DNA from: Olleya sp. YS
GTDB taxonomy: Bacteria > Bacteroidota > Bacteroidia > Flavobacteriales > Flavobacteriaceae
DNA: 64,000 nt
Assembly (NCBI RefSeq): GCF_029760915.1
Contig: NZ_CP121685.1
Coordinates: 1,958,001-2,022,000 of the forward strand
Reading direction: 5' to 3'
This document shows, piece by piece, positions 9,296 through 17,278 of this stretch. The translations under genes and the position numbers were made by a program. Below the pieces are notes generated by a model. That model ran no database searches. It saw only the letters and a program-made list of their open reading frames with translations, and had not been told where the DNA came from. Position 1 is the stretch's first letter. Each line of letters opens with the position of its first letter.

Positions 9296-9297
9296 GT

Positions 9298-10107
9298 TTA
9301 TAAATCTGTTACAACTATTGAATTTTGTATGGCATTATATGTGAAAGTCTTATTCAAGGCAGTAGAAGAAACAATAAATTCTTCCATTCCAAATAAGTCG
9401 AATCCATATAGTCGAAATGTGCAAATATCAGTTGCAGAAATGTAAGGTGTCATTTTTAAATGAGAATGTATTGCTGAAACAACAACTTCATTGTTAGGAC
9501 CCTTAGTTTGAGTAGCAATTAAGGTTTTATGAAATTTTTTCCAATCAACAACATTTCCAATTTCGTCCGTATTAAATAAATAATCATTTCCAAATGGAAT
9601 GACATTTGAATTAGGTGTCCCAATTATTATATAAAGTTTAAATCCATTAAGTTTGGGAATCAATACTGGATTTGGATTAAAACCTTTTTGGAAGTTAAAA
9701 CCATATTCTTGTGAATTAGAATTCAGATTTTTGAGAATCGTATTTTTAACTTCAAATAGCTTCGAAACTTTTTTTGGTATTGGTTTAGCCTCAAAATCCT
9801 CCAAGTATGGAGTTTTTAAGTTTTTCTTTGTAAAAGAGTATTTTGCTATTTGGTTTTTAAATTCTTTATCTGCAAAAACTGCAAAAAGTGTGTCATTAGA
9901 ATGATAAACAATATAGGCTCCGATGTTTTCTTTAATTTTTTCATTTGTATAAGCCAAATCTGTAGAATTCCAAGTTACTTTTTCATAGTTGTAAAGTAAA
10001 TCAGCTTCTTTTATAATTGAATCTAGTATTGTTTTCTCAGACCTTTCTTGGGAAAAAATGGAAATAGGAAAAATTCCTAAAATCAAGATATATATAATTT
10101 TTTTCAT
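9298..10107 (-). CDS. secreted protein of unknown function, cassette-borne
   Basis: About 269 residues from the Met that begins a good signal peptide (MKKIIYILILGIFPISIFSQ); eight further residues are in frame upstream (ATG at 10131) but are unlikely to be used. I recognise no domain in the mature part; it is mixed alpha/beta with an IGTPNSNVIPFGNDYLFN segment. The gene sits alone between an attC-like element (at its 3' end) and near-identical 11-bp motifs, and interrupts the spacing between pepD and the YceI gene, which suggests it arrived as a cassette. Confidence 0.7.
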   Translation of the reverse strand: MKKIIYILILGIFPISIFSQERSEKTILDSIIKEADLLYNYEKVTWNSTDLAYTNEKIKENIGAYIVYHSNDTLFAVFADKEFKNQIAKYSFTKKNLKTPYLEDFEAKPIPKKVSKLFEVKNTILKNLNSNSQEYGFNFQKGFNPNPVLIPKLNGFKLYIIIGTPNSNVIPFGNDYLFNTDEIGNVVDWKKFHKTLIATQTKGPNNEVVVSAIHSHLKMTPYISATDICTFRLYGFDLFGMEEFIVSSTALNKTFTYNAIQNSIVVTDL

Positions 10108-10138
10108 TATTCTGTTATAAATGTTTGCCAATGTCTAT

Positions 10139-10167
10139 GATAAAAAATCGTTTCAATATTTTTTATC
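10139..10167. repeat. perfect inverted repeat upstream of the cassette gene
   Basis: GATAAAAAAT and ATTTTTTATC (10 bp each) are separated by 9 bp, about 32 bp before the start codon on the minus strand. It could be an operator or a hairpin in the leader; it has no clear terminator tail in context. Confidence 0.5.
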
Positions 10168-10221
10168 AATCGTTAAACGAAGTTAACCGAAAAAAATGAC
10201 ACAATCAAACCTTATAAAACC

Positions 10222-10254
10222 AAAAAAGCCACAACAATTGTTGTGGCTTTTTTT
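10222..10254. terminator. terminator of the YceI gene
   Basis: AAAAAAGCCACAAC and GTTGTGGCTTTTTT form a 14-bp stem with a short loop. A and T runs flank it, so it can work on the minus strand after the YceI gene. Confidence 0.85.
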
Positions 10255-10272
10255 AATATTGTAAACTAGTTA

Positions 10273-10923
10273 TTACGCTTTCGTCGCTTTAACCATAATT
10301 TTAATTTCAATGTCATCTTTAATCATTTTGTCACCTAAAGATGCTGCGATATCTGGTGTTGTGCCAGCATTGTACATAATATCCCATTCTGTTCTGTCTA
10401 TAGTAAATGTATCGCTAGTAATAGCAATCTCATCACCAGTTACAGTTACATTTGCAGGAAAGGTAATGTTCTTCTTAATCCCTTTTAATGTTAAGTTTCC
10501 ACTAACTGTGTTACCATCTACTTTAGTAATTTCAAAAGCAGCAGTTGGGTGATTGGCTACATCAAAAAAGTCGTCGCTTTTTAAGTGTCCAATTAATTTA
10601 GCATTAGATTTATCATCAGCTGGTATATCTGTACAAGCTATTGTATTAATGTCAAAGATAAAACTACCACCTACTAGTTTGTTACCTTCTAATTTAGCAA
10701 CACCATTAGACACGTGTATGGTTCCTTCATGTCCACCAACAACTTTATTGGCTTTCCACATAATCATCGAGTTTTCAGCATCTGCTTTGTATTTAGCAGC
10801 TTCTTTATTTTCTATTACAGCTTGTGCTTCACCTGTTTTTGCTTCTTTAGCATCACTTTTACAAGCAACAACGCTTAATCCTACTATTGCTACTGCAAAA
10901 AGATTTAATACAATTTTTTTCAT
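10273..10923 (-). CDS. YceI-family lipoprotein
   Basis: 216 residues with a lipoprotein signal ending VVACKSD. After an Ala/Glu/Lys-rich linker the YceI lipocalin-like domain follows (about 45-212): SMIMWKANKVVGGHEGTIH, FDINTIACTDI, GHLKSDDFFDVANHPTAAFE, NLTLKGIKKNITFP and TIDRTEWDIMYN, all in family order. YceI proteins bind isoprenoid-like amphiphiles in the periplasm; the ligand here is unknown. It is transcribed alone. Confidence 0.92.
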   Translation of the reverse strand: MKKIVLNLFAVAIVGLSVVACKSDAKEAKTGEAQAVIENKEAAKYKADAENSMIMWKANKVVGGHEGTIHVSNGVAKLEGNKLVGGSFIFDINTIACTDIPADDKSNAKLIGHLKSDDFFDVANHPTAAFEITKVDGNTVSGNLTLKGIKKNITFPANVTVTGDEIAITSDTFTIDRTEWDIMYNAGTTPDIAASLGDKMIKDDIEIKIMVKATKA

Positions 10924-10956
10924 GTTTTAAGTTTTTAATTTTAGTGATTTGATATG

Positions 10957-10964
10957 CAAATATA
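10957..10964 (-). promoter_or_regulatory. -7 element of the YceI gene
   Basis: TATATTTG on the minus strand matches TAnnTTTG about 35 bp before the start codon. Confidence 0.5.
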
Positions 10965-11018
10965 TAAATAATCTTCCATGGAAACTAATTAAAAGTTTGT
11001 TAAAAAAAATGTGTGACA

Positions 11019-11053
11019 TTTTGACATTATTAATAGTAATGGCAGTACTTTTG
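11019..11053 (+). promoter_or_regulatory. promoter of grpE-dnaJ
   Basis: A canonical Bacteroidota pair: TTTTG at 11019-11023 and TACTTTTG at 11046-11053, 22 bp apart, 35 bp before grpE. The -7 element lies in an imperfect palindrome GGCAGTACTTTTGCC. No CIRCE element is seen. Confidence 0.7.
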
Positions 11054-11088
11054 CCATCCTATTACAGTATTTTAAATTAAGTACATCA

Positions 11089-11646
11089 ATGAGCAAGAAG
11101 AATAAAAAAGAAGCAAACATAGAAGAGGACGTTAAAACCGCTTCAACACAAGCAGAAACAGCTACAGAACAAGCAGAAACTAAAGAAGAGTTGTCTGTAG
11201 AAGAGCAATTAAAAAACGAAGTACAGCAAGAAAAAGACAAATTTTTACGTCTTTTTGCCGAGTTTGAAAATTATAAAAAACGTACCTCTAGAGAGCGTAT
11301 TGAACTGTTTCAGACTGCTAACAAAGACGTTATGGTGTCATTGTTACCTGTTTTAGACGATTTTGAGCGTGCCTTATTACATATAGAAGATGACAAAGAA
11401 GCAGAAGAGCTGCGTAAAGGTGTGTTGTTAATTTACAATAAACTATTGCAAACGCTACAACAAAAAGGCTTAGCAAAAATTGAAGTTGACAAAGGCGATG
11501 TGTTTGATGCCGATCATCATGAAGCAGTAACACAAATTCCTGCACCTTCAGATGACCTAAAAGGCAAAATAGTAGACGTTATAGAAAAAGGATACAAATT
11601 AGGAGAGACGGTTATTCGTTTTCCTAAAGTAGTCATAGGACAATAA
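11089..11646 (+). CDS. grpE: nucleotide exchange factor GrpE
   Basis: 185 residues. An acidic, Gln/Glu-rich N-terminal tail (about 1-45) leads into a long coiled coil ([22 protein letters not shown]) and the C-terminal beta domain with [31 protein letters not shown] and PKVVIGQ, as in GrpE. GrpE releases ADP from DnaK during the chaperone cycle. It is followed after 7 bp by dnaJ, forming an operon; dnaK is not next to them. Confidence 0.97.
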   Translation: MSKKNKKEANIEEDVKTASTQAETATEQAETKEELSVEEQLKNEVQQEKDKFLRLFAEFENYKKRTSRERIELFQTANKDVMVSLLPVLDDFERALLHIEDDKEAEELRKGVLLIYNKLLQTLQQKGLAKIEVDKGDVFDADHHEAVTQIPAPSDDLKGKIVDVIEKGYKLGETVIRFPKVVIGQ

Positions 11647-11653
11647 ATACAAC

Positions 11654-12769
11654 ATGGCAAAAAAAGATTTTTACGACATATTAGGTATCGATAAATCAGC
11701 ATCTCAAGCTGACATTAAAAAAGCATACCGTAAAAAAGCAATCCAATATCATCCAGACAAAAATCCAGATGATAAAGATGCTGAAGCTAAGTTTAAAGAA
11801 GCTGCAGAAGCTTATGAGGTATTAAGTGACGAGAATAAAAAAGCACGTTACGACCAATTCGGACACCAAGCATTTGAAGGTGGAGGAGGCTTCGGTGGAG
11901 GCGGAATGAACATGGACGACATCTTTAGTCAGTTTGGAGACATCTTTGGTGGTGGCTTCTCTGGTTTTGGTGGAGGCTTTGGTGGTGGAGGTGGACAACG
12001 TCGCGTTAAAGGTAGTAACCTTCGTGTACGCTTAAAACTAACCTTAGAAGAAATTGCTAATGGTGTTGAGAAAAAAATTAAGGTAAAGCGTAAAGTGCAA
12101 GCACCAGGTACTACTTACAAAACGTGTAGTACTTGTAATGGTTCTGGTCAAGTCACTAGAGTTACCAATACTATATTAGGACGTATGCAGACCTCTGCAC
12201 CTTGTAATACTTGTGGTGGAGCAGGTCAAACTATAGACAAAAAACCTAGCGAAGCTGATGCGCAAGGGATGGTTGCAAAAGAAGAAACCATTCCAGTAAA
12301 CATTCCTGCAGGAGTTGTGGATGGTATGCAACTTAAAGTGTCTGGTAAAGGTAACGAAGCACCAGGAAATGGAATTTCGGGAGATTTATTAGTTGCTATA
12401 GAAGAGCAACCACACGACACTTTACAACGTGAAGGTGATAATTTACACTACGATTTATATGTGAGTTTGCCAGATGCTATTTTAGGTACTTCAAAAGAAA
12501 TTGATACTGTTACAGGAAAAGTACGTATCAAAATTGAAGCTGGTATGCAATCTGGAAAAATATTACGCTTACGCGGAAAAGGGATACCAAGTATTAACGG
12601 TTATGGTAAAGGAGATTTATTAGTACATGTAAATGTTTGGACTCCAAAAACGTTAAACAAAAAACAGAAAGAATTTTTCGAAGAGATGCGTGAAGATGAG
12701 CACTTTACACCTAAGCCAGAGCGCAGTGATAAATCATTTTTTGAGAAAGTTAAAGACATGTTCTCTTAG
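11654..12769 (+). CDS. dnaJ: chaperone DnaJ with a reduced zinc region
   Basis: 371 residues: J domain (1-70, HPD at 33-35), Gly/Phe-rich linker (about 75-115), a zinc region and the C-terminal substrate-binding beta domains with dimerisation tail. DnaJ stimulates the DnaK ATPase and delivers substrates. Only two CxxCxGxG motifs are present (CSTCNGSG near 157 and CNTCGGAG near 183) instead of the usual four, so one zinc site at most can form. As far as I recall this reduction is common in Flavobacteriaceae rather than a defect of this gene. It is co-transcribed with grpE and followed by a terminator. Confidence 0.96.
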   Translation: MAKKDFYDILGIDKSASQADIKKAYRKKAIQYHPDKNPDDKDAEAKFKEAAEAYEVLSDENKKARYDQFGHQAFEGGGGFGGGGMNMDDIFSQFGDIFGGGFSGFGGGFGGGGGQRRVKGSNLRVRLKLTLEEIANGVEKKIKVKRKVQAPGTTYKTCSTCNGSGQVTRVTNTILGRMQTSAPCNTCGGAGQTIDKKPSEADAQGMVAKEETIPVNIPAGVVDGMQLKVSGKGNEAPGNGISGDLLVAIEEQPHDTLQREGDNLHYDLYVSLPDAILGTSKEIDTVTGKVRIKIEAGMQSGKILRLRGKGIPSINGYGKGDLLVHVNVWTPKTLNKKQKEFFEEMREDEHFTPKPERSDKSFFEKVKDMFS

Positions 12770-12790
12770 CAAAATCTAAATACTAAAAAT

Positions 12791-12820
12791 AAAAAGTCCG
12801 TGTAAAACGGACTTTTTTTT
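12791..12820 (+). terminator. terminator of grpE-dnaJ
   Basis: AAAAAGTCCGT, TAAA and ACGGACTTTTTTTT form an 8-10 bp stem with a T run. Confidence 0.85.
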
Positions 12821-12872
12821 GCTTTTTGTTTAACTATTTATATCATTTAACATCTTATTAAATAAAAAATCT

Positions 12873-12880
12873 TATATTTG
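12873..12880 (+). promoter_or_regulatory. -7 element of a small RNA candidate
   Basis: TATATTTG matches TAnnTTTG. The expected start of transcription, about 6 bp downstream, coincides with the first hairpin of the candidate RNA. Confidence 0.5.
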
Positions 12881-12884
12881 GCTT

Positions 12885-12971
12885 ATCGCTAGCTTGTCTA
12901 GTGATAATTTTTCTTTTTCATAGCAATTTTTTCCCATCCTTTATTTATTTAAAGGGTGGGTTTTGTTTTTT
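12885..12971 (+). ncRNA. candidate small RNA with two hairpins
   Basis: In the 400-bp gap between dnaJ and the ABC exporter operon. Hairpin 1 is ATCGCTAG, loop CTTGT, CTAGTGAT: eight base pairs with one G-U. A U-rich linker of about 27 nt follows, then a terminator hairpin CCCATCCTTTA (12933-12943) with TAAAGGGTGGG (12950-12960), eleven pairs with one G-U, and a T-rich tail. A -7 box sits just upstream. There is no open reading frame. The layout (promoter, stem, U-rich linker, terminator) is that of a free-standing sRNA of about 85 nt. It may belong to a known Bacteroidota family such as Flavo-1, which I could not verify. Confidence 0.5.
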
Positions 12972-13114
12972 ATGGAATAACTATTTTAATTGATAACTCT
13001 CTATCAAAAACTCATAGTAGTCAAGCTTAATCTCTTTGAGAATATAACTACTGGTCATTTATATTTATACGTTAAAAATAGTCAAAACCTTTACGTTACT
13101 CATTTAACATTTTC

Positions 13115-13122
13115 TATATTTA
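13115..13122 (+). promoter_or_regulatory. possible -7 element of the ABC exporter operon
   Basis: TATATTTA, one base from TAnnTTTG, about 45 bp before the ATG. The rest of the gap from 12972 to 13114 shows nothing recognisable. Confidence 0.35.
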
Positions 13123-13166
13123 CAAAACGTGCAAAATAGTAACACAATAACCAATCTTATAAATAT

Positions 13167-14090
13167 ATGAGTAACCTTTTAGAAGTGCATGGTGTCTCTA
13201 AAAACTACGGAAATTTTACTGCTTTAAACAATGTGTCTATAACCGTTCCAAAAGGAAGTATTTTTGGGTTATTAGGTCCTAATGGAGCTGGAAAAACAAC
13301 TTTAATTAGAATTATTAACCAAATTACAATGCCTGACAAAGGTCACGTGTTACTGGATGGCGAACCGTTAAAAAATCACCATATTAAAGATATTGGGTAT
13401 TTACCTGAAGAACGTGGGTTGTATAAATCCATGAAAGTAGGTGAGCAAGCCTTGTACCTAGCACAACTTAAGGGTATGCAAAAATCTGAAGCCAAAAAAC
13501 GACTAAAAATGTGGTTTGAGCGCTTAGAAATAGGAGATTGGTGGAATAAAAAAATACAAGAGCTATCTAAGGGAATGGCTCAAAAAATACAATTTGTGGT
13601 TACTGTATTACACGAGCCTAAACTATTAATTTTTGACGAACCTTTTTCTGGCTTTGACCCTATAAATGCAAATCTAATTAAAGACGAAATTTTAAGATTA
13701 CGTGATGAAGGCGCAACGGTTATTTTCTCGACGCATCGTATGGAATCTGTTGAAGAATTGTGCGATCATATTGCATTAATACACAAATCAAACAAAGTAT
13801 TGGATGGTCATTTAATGGATATAAAACGCGAATACAAAAGCAATACGTTTGAAATTGGTATTAAACCAAATAACAGTAACTTAGAACAAGAACTAACTAA
13901 TAAATTTAGTGTGACTCCAGCAGAATTTAGAACCTTAGGTAACGATTTGAAGTTAAACATTAAATTGTCAGAACAAGAATCAGCTAACGATTTATTAGCT
14001 TATTTATCAAGCCAAGGTCAGATTTCTCATTTTGTAGAAGTTATTCCAAGTGCTAGCGATATTTTTATTCAAACGGTAAAGAATAATTAA
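13167..14090 (+). CDS. ABC exporter ATP-binding protein (NatA-like)
   Basis: 307 residues. Walker A GPNGAGKTT (about 36-44), signature LSKGMAQK, Walker B LLIFDEP and the switch His in FSTHRM are all present. A C-terminal extension of about 80 residues after the nucleotide-binding domain matches the NatA/DrrA-type group, which energises ABC-2 permeases. The permease gene follows after 2 bp, so the two form one transporter, located at the inner membrane. The substrate is unknown; relatives export sodium or drugs. It is the first gene of a five-gene operon. Confidence 0.92.
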   Translation: MSNLLEVHGVSKNYGNFTALNNVSITVPKGSIFGLLGPNGAGKTTLIRIINQITMPDKGHVLLDGEPLKNHHIKDIGYLPEERGLYKSMKVGEQALYLAQLKGMQKSEAKKRLKMWFERLEIGDWWNKKIQELSKGMAQKIQFVVTVLHEPKLLIFDEPFSGFDPINANLIKDEILRLRDEGATVIFSTHRMESVEELCDHIALIHKSNKVLDGHLMDIKREYKSNTFEIGIKPNNSNLEQELTNKFSVTPAEFRTLGNDLKLNIKLSEQESANDLLAYLSSQGQISHFVEVIPSASDIFIQTVKNN

Positions 14091-14092
14091 TT

Positions 14093-15412
14093 ATGAATCA
14101 TCTTCCACTTATTATAAAACGCGAATATCTAGCTAAAGTTAGGAACAAGGCGTTTATTATCATGACATTTTTAAGTCCATTAATTATAATTGGGCTAATT
14201 TCGGTGGTTGCGTACCTCACGCAAATGAATAATAGTAAAGTCCGTCAAATCTCAGTTTTAGACCAATCTGGCTTAGTAAAAGATATATTTAAGGATACAG
14301 AGAATACTAAATACACGCTTTTAGAAGATACTATAACACTTGACAATGCGAAAACTACAGTTAAAGAAAAAGGCGATTATGGTTTACTTCATATTCAAAA
14401 ATTTGACAGTATTGAAGAGGCTTCAACTAGTATTCGATTCTATTCAGAAGACTCACCATCATTATCGTTAATTAATAGTTTAGATGATAAAATTGAAAAA
14501 GAGCTCACTTCTATTAATATGAATAGAATGGGAGTTAATCCAGAGATTATTGCATCTTCAAAAGTTTTTATTGATATAGAACAAGAAAGTTTTGCAGGTA
14601 AAAAAACGTCAAAATTAGATAGTGGTATAAAAATCATATTCGGTGTGATTGCTGGATATTTGTTATTTATGTTTATTATTATTTATGGTAATATGATTAT
14701 GCGTAGCGTTATTGAAGAAAAAACCAGTCGTATTATCGAGGTTATTATATCTTCAGTTAAGCCTATACAGCTCATGTTAGGTAAAATTATTGGTACCTCT
14801 TTAGTCGGTATTACGCAAGTTGTTATTTGGATTATTTTGGGTAGTGGGTTAATTATCTTGGTATCATTAATTTTTGGAATTGATTTAGGACAAATGGGTA
14901 TGCCTCAACAAGAGATGATGGAACAAGCTATGCAAGGTTCAGGAAACTCTATGGAGACAGCGCAACGATTTATGAATGCGTTTTTTAATCTACCATTAAC
15001 CAATTTAATTATAGCTTTTATCTTGTTTTTTATAAGTGGATATTTGCTGTATAGCTCATTGTATGCAGCAATTGGAGCAGCAGTAGATAACGAGACAGAC
15101 ACGCAACAATTTATGATGCCTATTATTGTACCGTTAATCCTTGCTGTTTATGTTGGTGGATTTACGGTTATAGAAGATCCACACGGAACGGTTTCTACAG
15201 TGTTTTCTTTTATACCCTTTACATCACCAGTAGTGATGCTAATGCGTATTCCTTTTGGTGTTCCAATATGGCAACAATTATTATCATTATTAATTTTAAT
15301 AAGCACTTTTATGTTTACTGTCTGGTTTGCTGCTAAGATATATCGTGTCGGTATTTTGATGTATGGTAAAAAACCAAGTTATAAAGAACTAATAAAGTGG
15401 ATTAAGTATTAA
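14093..15412 (+). CDS. ABC-2 type permease (NatB-like)
   Basis: 439 residues. One membrane segment near the N-terminus (about 22-43) is followed by an extracytoplasmic domain of about 130 residues and then five more segments in the C-terminal half (from YLLFMFIIIYGNMIM on). The MRSVIEEKTSRIIEVIISSVKP stretch after the second segment is the typical ABC-2 motif. Topology and length fit NatB. It partners the preceding ATPase. A Met/Gln-rich loop (GQMGMPQQEMMEQAMQGSGN) between segments is notable but not unusual for the family. Confidence 0.9.
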   Translation: MNHLPLIIKREYLAKVRNKAFIIMTFLSPLIIIGLISVVAYLTQMNNSKVRQISVLDQSGLVKDIFKDTENTKYTLLEDTITLDNAKTTVKEKGDYGLLHIQKFDSIEEASTSIRFYSEDSPSLSLINSLDDKIEKELTSINMNRMGVNPEIIASSKVFIDIEQESFAGKKTSKLDSGIKIIFGVIAGYLLFMFIIIYGNMIMRSVIEEKTSRIIEVIISSVKPIQLMLGKIIGTSLVGITQVVIWIILGSGLIILVSLIFGIDLGQMGMPQQEMMEQAMQGSGNSMETAQRFMNAFFNLPLTNLIIAFILFFISGYLLYSSLYAAIGAAVDNETDTQQFMMPIIVPLILAVYVGGFTVIEDPHGTVSTVFSFIPFTSPVVMLMRIPFGVPIWQQLLSLLILISTFMFTVWFAAKIYRVGILMYGKKPSYKELIKWIKY

Positions 15413-15424
15413 TTTAGAACGAAG

Positions 15425-16381
15425 ATGCAAAAAGAAAAAGTTGCAGATAAAATAGAAAAAGAGGTAGAAAAAGTTGGCGAAGCTATAGCTGAAAGCTCTG
15501 CTTGGGAAAAGTTTGTAGATTTTTTGAATTATAAAATTTACACCTTTACTGATAGTACTGACCAAGTAACTAGCGTCATAAAGGTTAAGTACGTACTATT
15601 AGTAATTGTTATATTATTATTTACAACTTATATCTTACGTTGGGTTAGAAAATTAATGACTCGTAAGCTACCTGATGAGGACAAAGCTAAATTTGTTACT
15701 GTATTTTCTTTTGCACGATGGTTAATTTATGCAATAGTATTTTTAGTGTCAATAGATTCTTTAGGTATTGATGTTACTGCGGTATTTGCTGCGTCTGCTG
15801 CTTTGTTAATTGGTGTTGGTTTAGCCTTACAAACTTTATTTCAGGACATTATTTCTGGGATTTTTATTTTAATCGATCAATCCGTTCATGTAGGTGATAT
15901 TATAGAAATTGATGGCAAAGTTGGACGCGTAGAAGAAATTAAATTACGTACCACTAGAGCAGTGACTATAGATAACAAAGTATTAGTCATACCTAATCAT
16001 TTATATTTGACTAATAGTTTATATAATTGGACACAAAATGGGACAACAACAAGAGAGACGGTAGATGTTGGTGTTGCTTATGGAAGTGATGTCAATTTAG
16101 TTAAAGAACTATTATTAAAAGCTGCCAAATCCAGTAAATTTGTTTTTAAACAACCAGAGCCTACAGTAATTTTTACAGATTTTGGAGATAGTTCATTAAA
16201 TTTTAGAGTGGCTTTTACTATAGAAGATAGTTTTAATGCTAGAATCCCTAAAAGTGAAATACGTTTTGCAATTGATAAATTGTTTAGAGAAAACAATGTA
16301 ACCATTCCATTTCCACAACGAGACATTAATATTATTAATAATCCTAATAATTCTAAGACGTTATCAAATCTTGGAGACTAA
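15425..16381 (+). CDS. small-conductance mechanosensitive channel (MscS family)
   Basis: 318 residues. An amphipathic N-terminal helix precedes three membrane segments (about 55-75, 95-115 and 118-145). The pore helix is recognisable by AVFAASAALLIGVGLALQTLFQDIISG, followed by the beta domain (VHVGDIIEIDGKVGRVEEIKLRTT) and the C-terminal alpha/beta domain. MscS channels open on membrane tension and release osmolytes. It lies in the operon between the exporter permease and an outer-membrane protein. Confidence 0.93.
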   Translation: MQKEKVADKIEKEVEKVGEAIAESSAWEKFVDFLNYKIYTFTDSTDQVTSVIKVKYVLLVIVILLFTTYILRWVRKLMTRKLPDEDKAKFVTVFSFARWLIYAIVFLVSIDSLGIDVTAVFAASAALLIGVGLALQTLFQDIISGIFILIDQSVHVGDIIEIDGKVGRVEEIKLRTTRAVTIDNKVLVIPNHLYLTNSLYNWTQNGTTTRETVDVGVAYGSDVNLVKELLLKAAKSSKFVFKQPEPTVIFTDFGDSSLNFRVAFTIEDSFNARIPKSEIRFAIDKLFRENNVTIPFPQRDINIINNPNNSKTLSNLGD

Positions 16382-16387
16382 ATCTAT

Positions 16388-17278
16388 ATGACCAAAATTA
16401 ACATATCTAAAGCAGGATTATTTTTAATTGTAATACTTTGTTTTGCACACTATTCACAAGCGCAATTAACGGATTTAGCGCGTTTAGAATATTCATTTAT
16501 ACCAAAAAGTAATTCAGAAGATCAATACACAAGATTAAGACTACTTTTAAATTACCCTGTCAAAACTAAAGAAGATTGTTATCTAATTCTAGGAGGAGAA
16601 TATAACAGAATCATATTAAATCTAGAAGATAATTATCCATTTAATAAGGAGCCTCTTGAAACTATAAATATTATAGATTTTAATATTGGATATACTTTTA
16701 AGTTAAACCAACATTGGCGTACAGGAGTGCGTTTGACGCCTAGAATAGCTTCAACATTAACTGAAAAGTTAACCATGGATGACGTCTATTTAAATGGAGG
16801 TGTCTTTTTTATAAAGGATAGACGTGATGCTACAGATATTAAACGACCTTACAGAATAATCTTAGGGCTAACATATAATACCACAACTGGTATACCGTTT
16901 CCACTACCGTTTGTTAGTTATTTTAGACAAGTCAATGCCAATTGGTCATTTAGTTTAGGTGTACCAAAATCAAACTTAAAGTATACCTTTAACGACAAAA
17001 ATTCTATGCAAGCTTTTATTGGGTTGGATGGCTATTTTGCCCATTTACAAAGACCAACATCTGTATTAGGTAGACAAGTAGATAATATTTCATTATCTAT
17101 AGCAGTAGCTGGATTAGGTTATGAATATGATTTTACAAAACACCTCGTTGGTTATAGCTATGTTGGGTATACCTTGCAAATGAACAATGTATTACGAAAT
17201 AAAGACAGAGAAGATGTGTTTACATTAGATAACGTAAATGCCTTTTATTTAAGAACAGGAATAAAATTTAAAATATAA
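16388..17278 (+). CDS. outer-membrane beta-barrel protein, DUF6268-like
   Basis: 296 residues with a signal peptide ending SQAQ. The mature part alternates hydrophobic and polar residues in the way of beta-strands and ends in a strand finishing with LRTGIKFKI, as expected for an outer-membrane barrel. The overall pattern (YRIILGLTYNTTTGIPFPLPFVSY) fits DUF6268, from memory. The function is unknown. It sits 6 bp after the MscS gene, and its stop overlaps the start of the response regulator, so it belongs to the operon. Confidence 0.75.
   Translation: MTKINISKAGLFLIVILCFAHYSQAQLTDLARLEYSFIPKSNSEDQYTRLRLLLNYPVKTKEDCYLILGGEYNRIILNLEDNYPFNKEPLETINIIDFNIGYTFKLNQHWRTGVRLTPRIASTLTEKLTMDDVYLNGGVFFIKDRRDATDIKRPYRIILGLTYNTTTGIPFPLPFVSYFRQVNANWSFSLGVPKSNLKYTFNDKNSMQAFIGLDGYFAHLQRPTSVLGRQVDNISLSIAVAGLGYEYDFTKHLVGYSYVGYTLQMNNVLRNKDREDVFTLDNVNAFYLRTGIKFKI

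Noticed and set aside
11041-11053. GGCAGTACTTTTGCC as a heat-shock (CIRCE) operator
   Set aside because: CIRCE is TTAGCACTC-N9-GAGTGCTAA; this palindrome has a different sequence and simply overlaps the -7 box.
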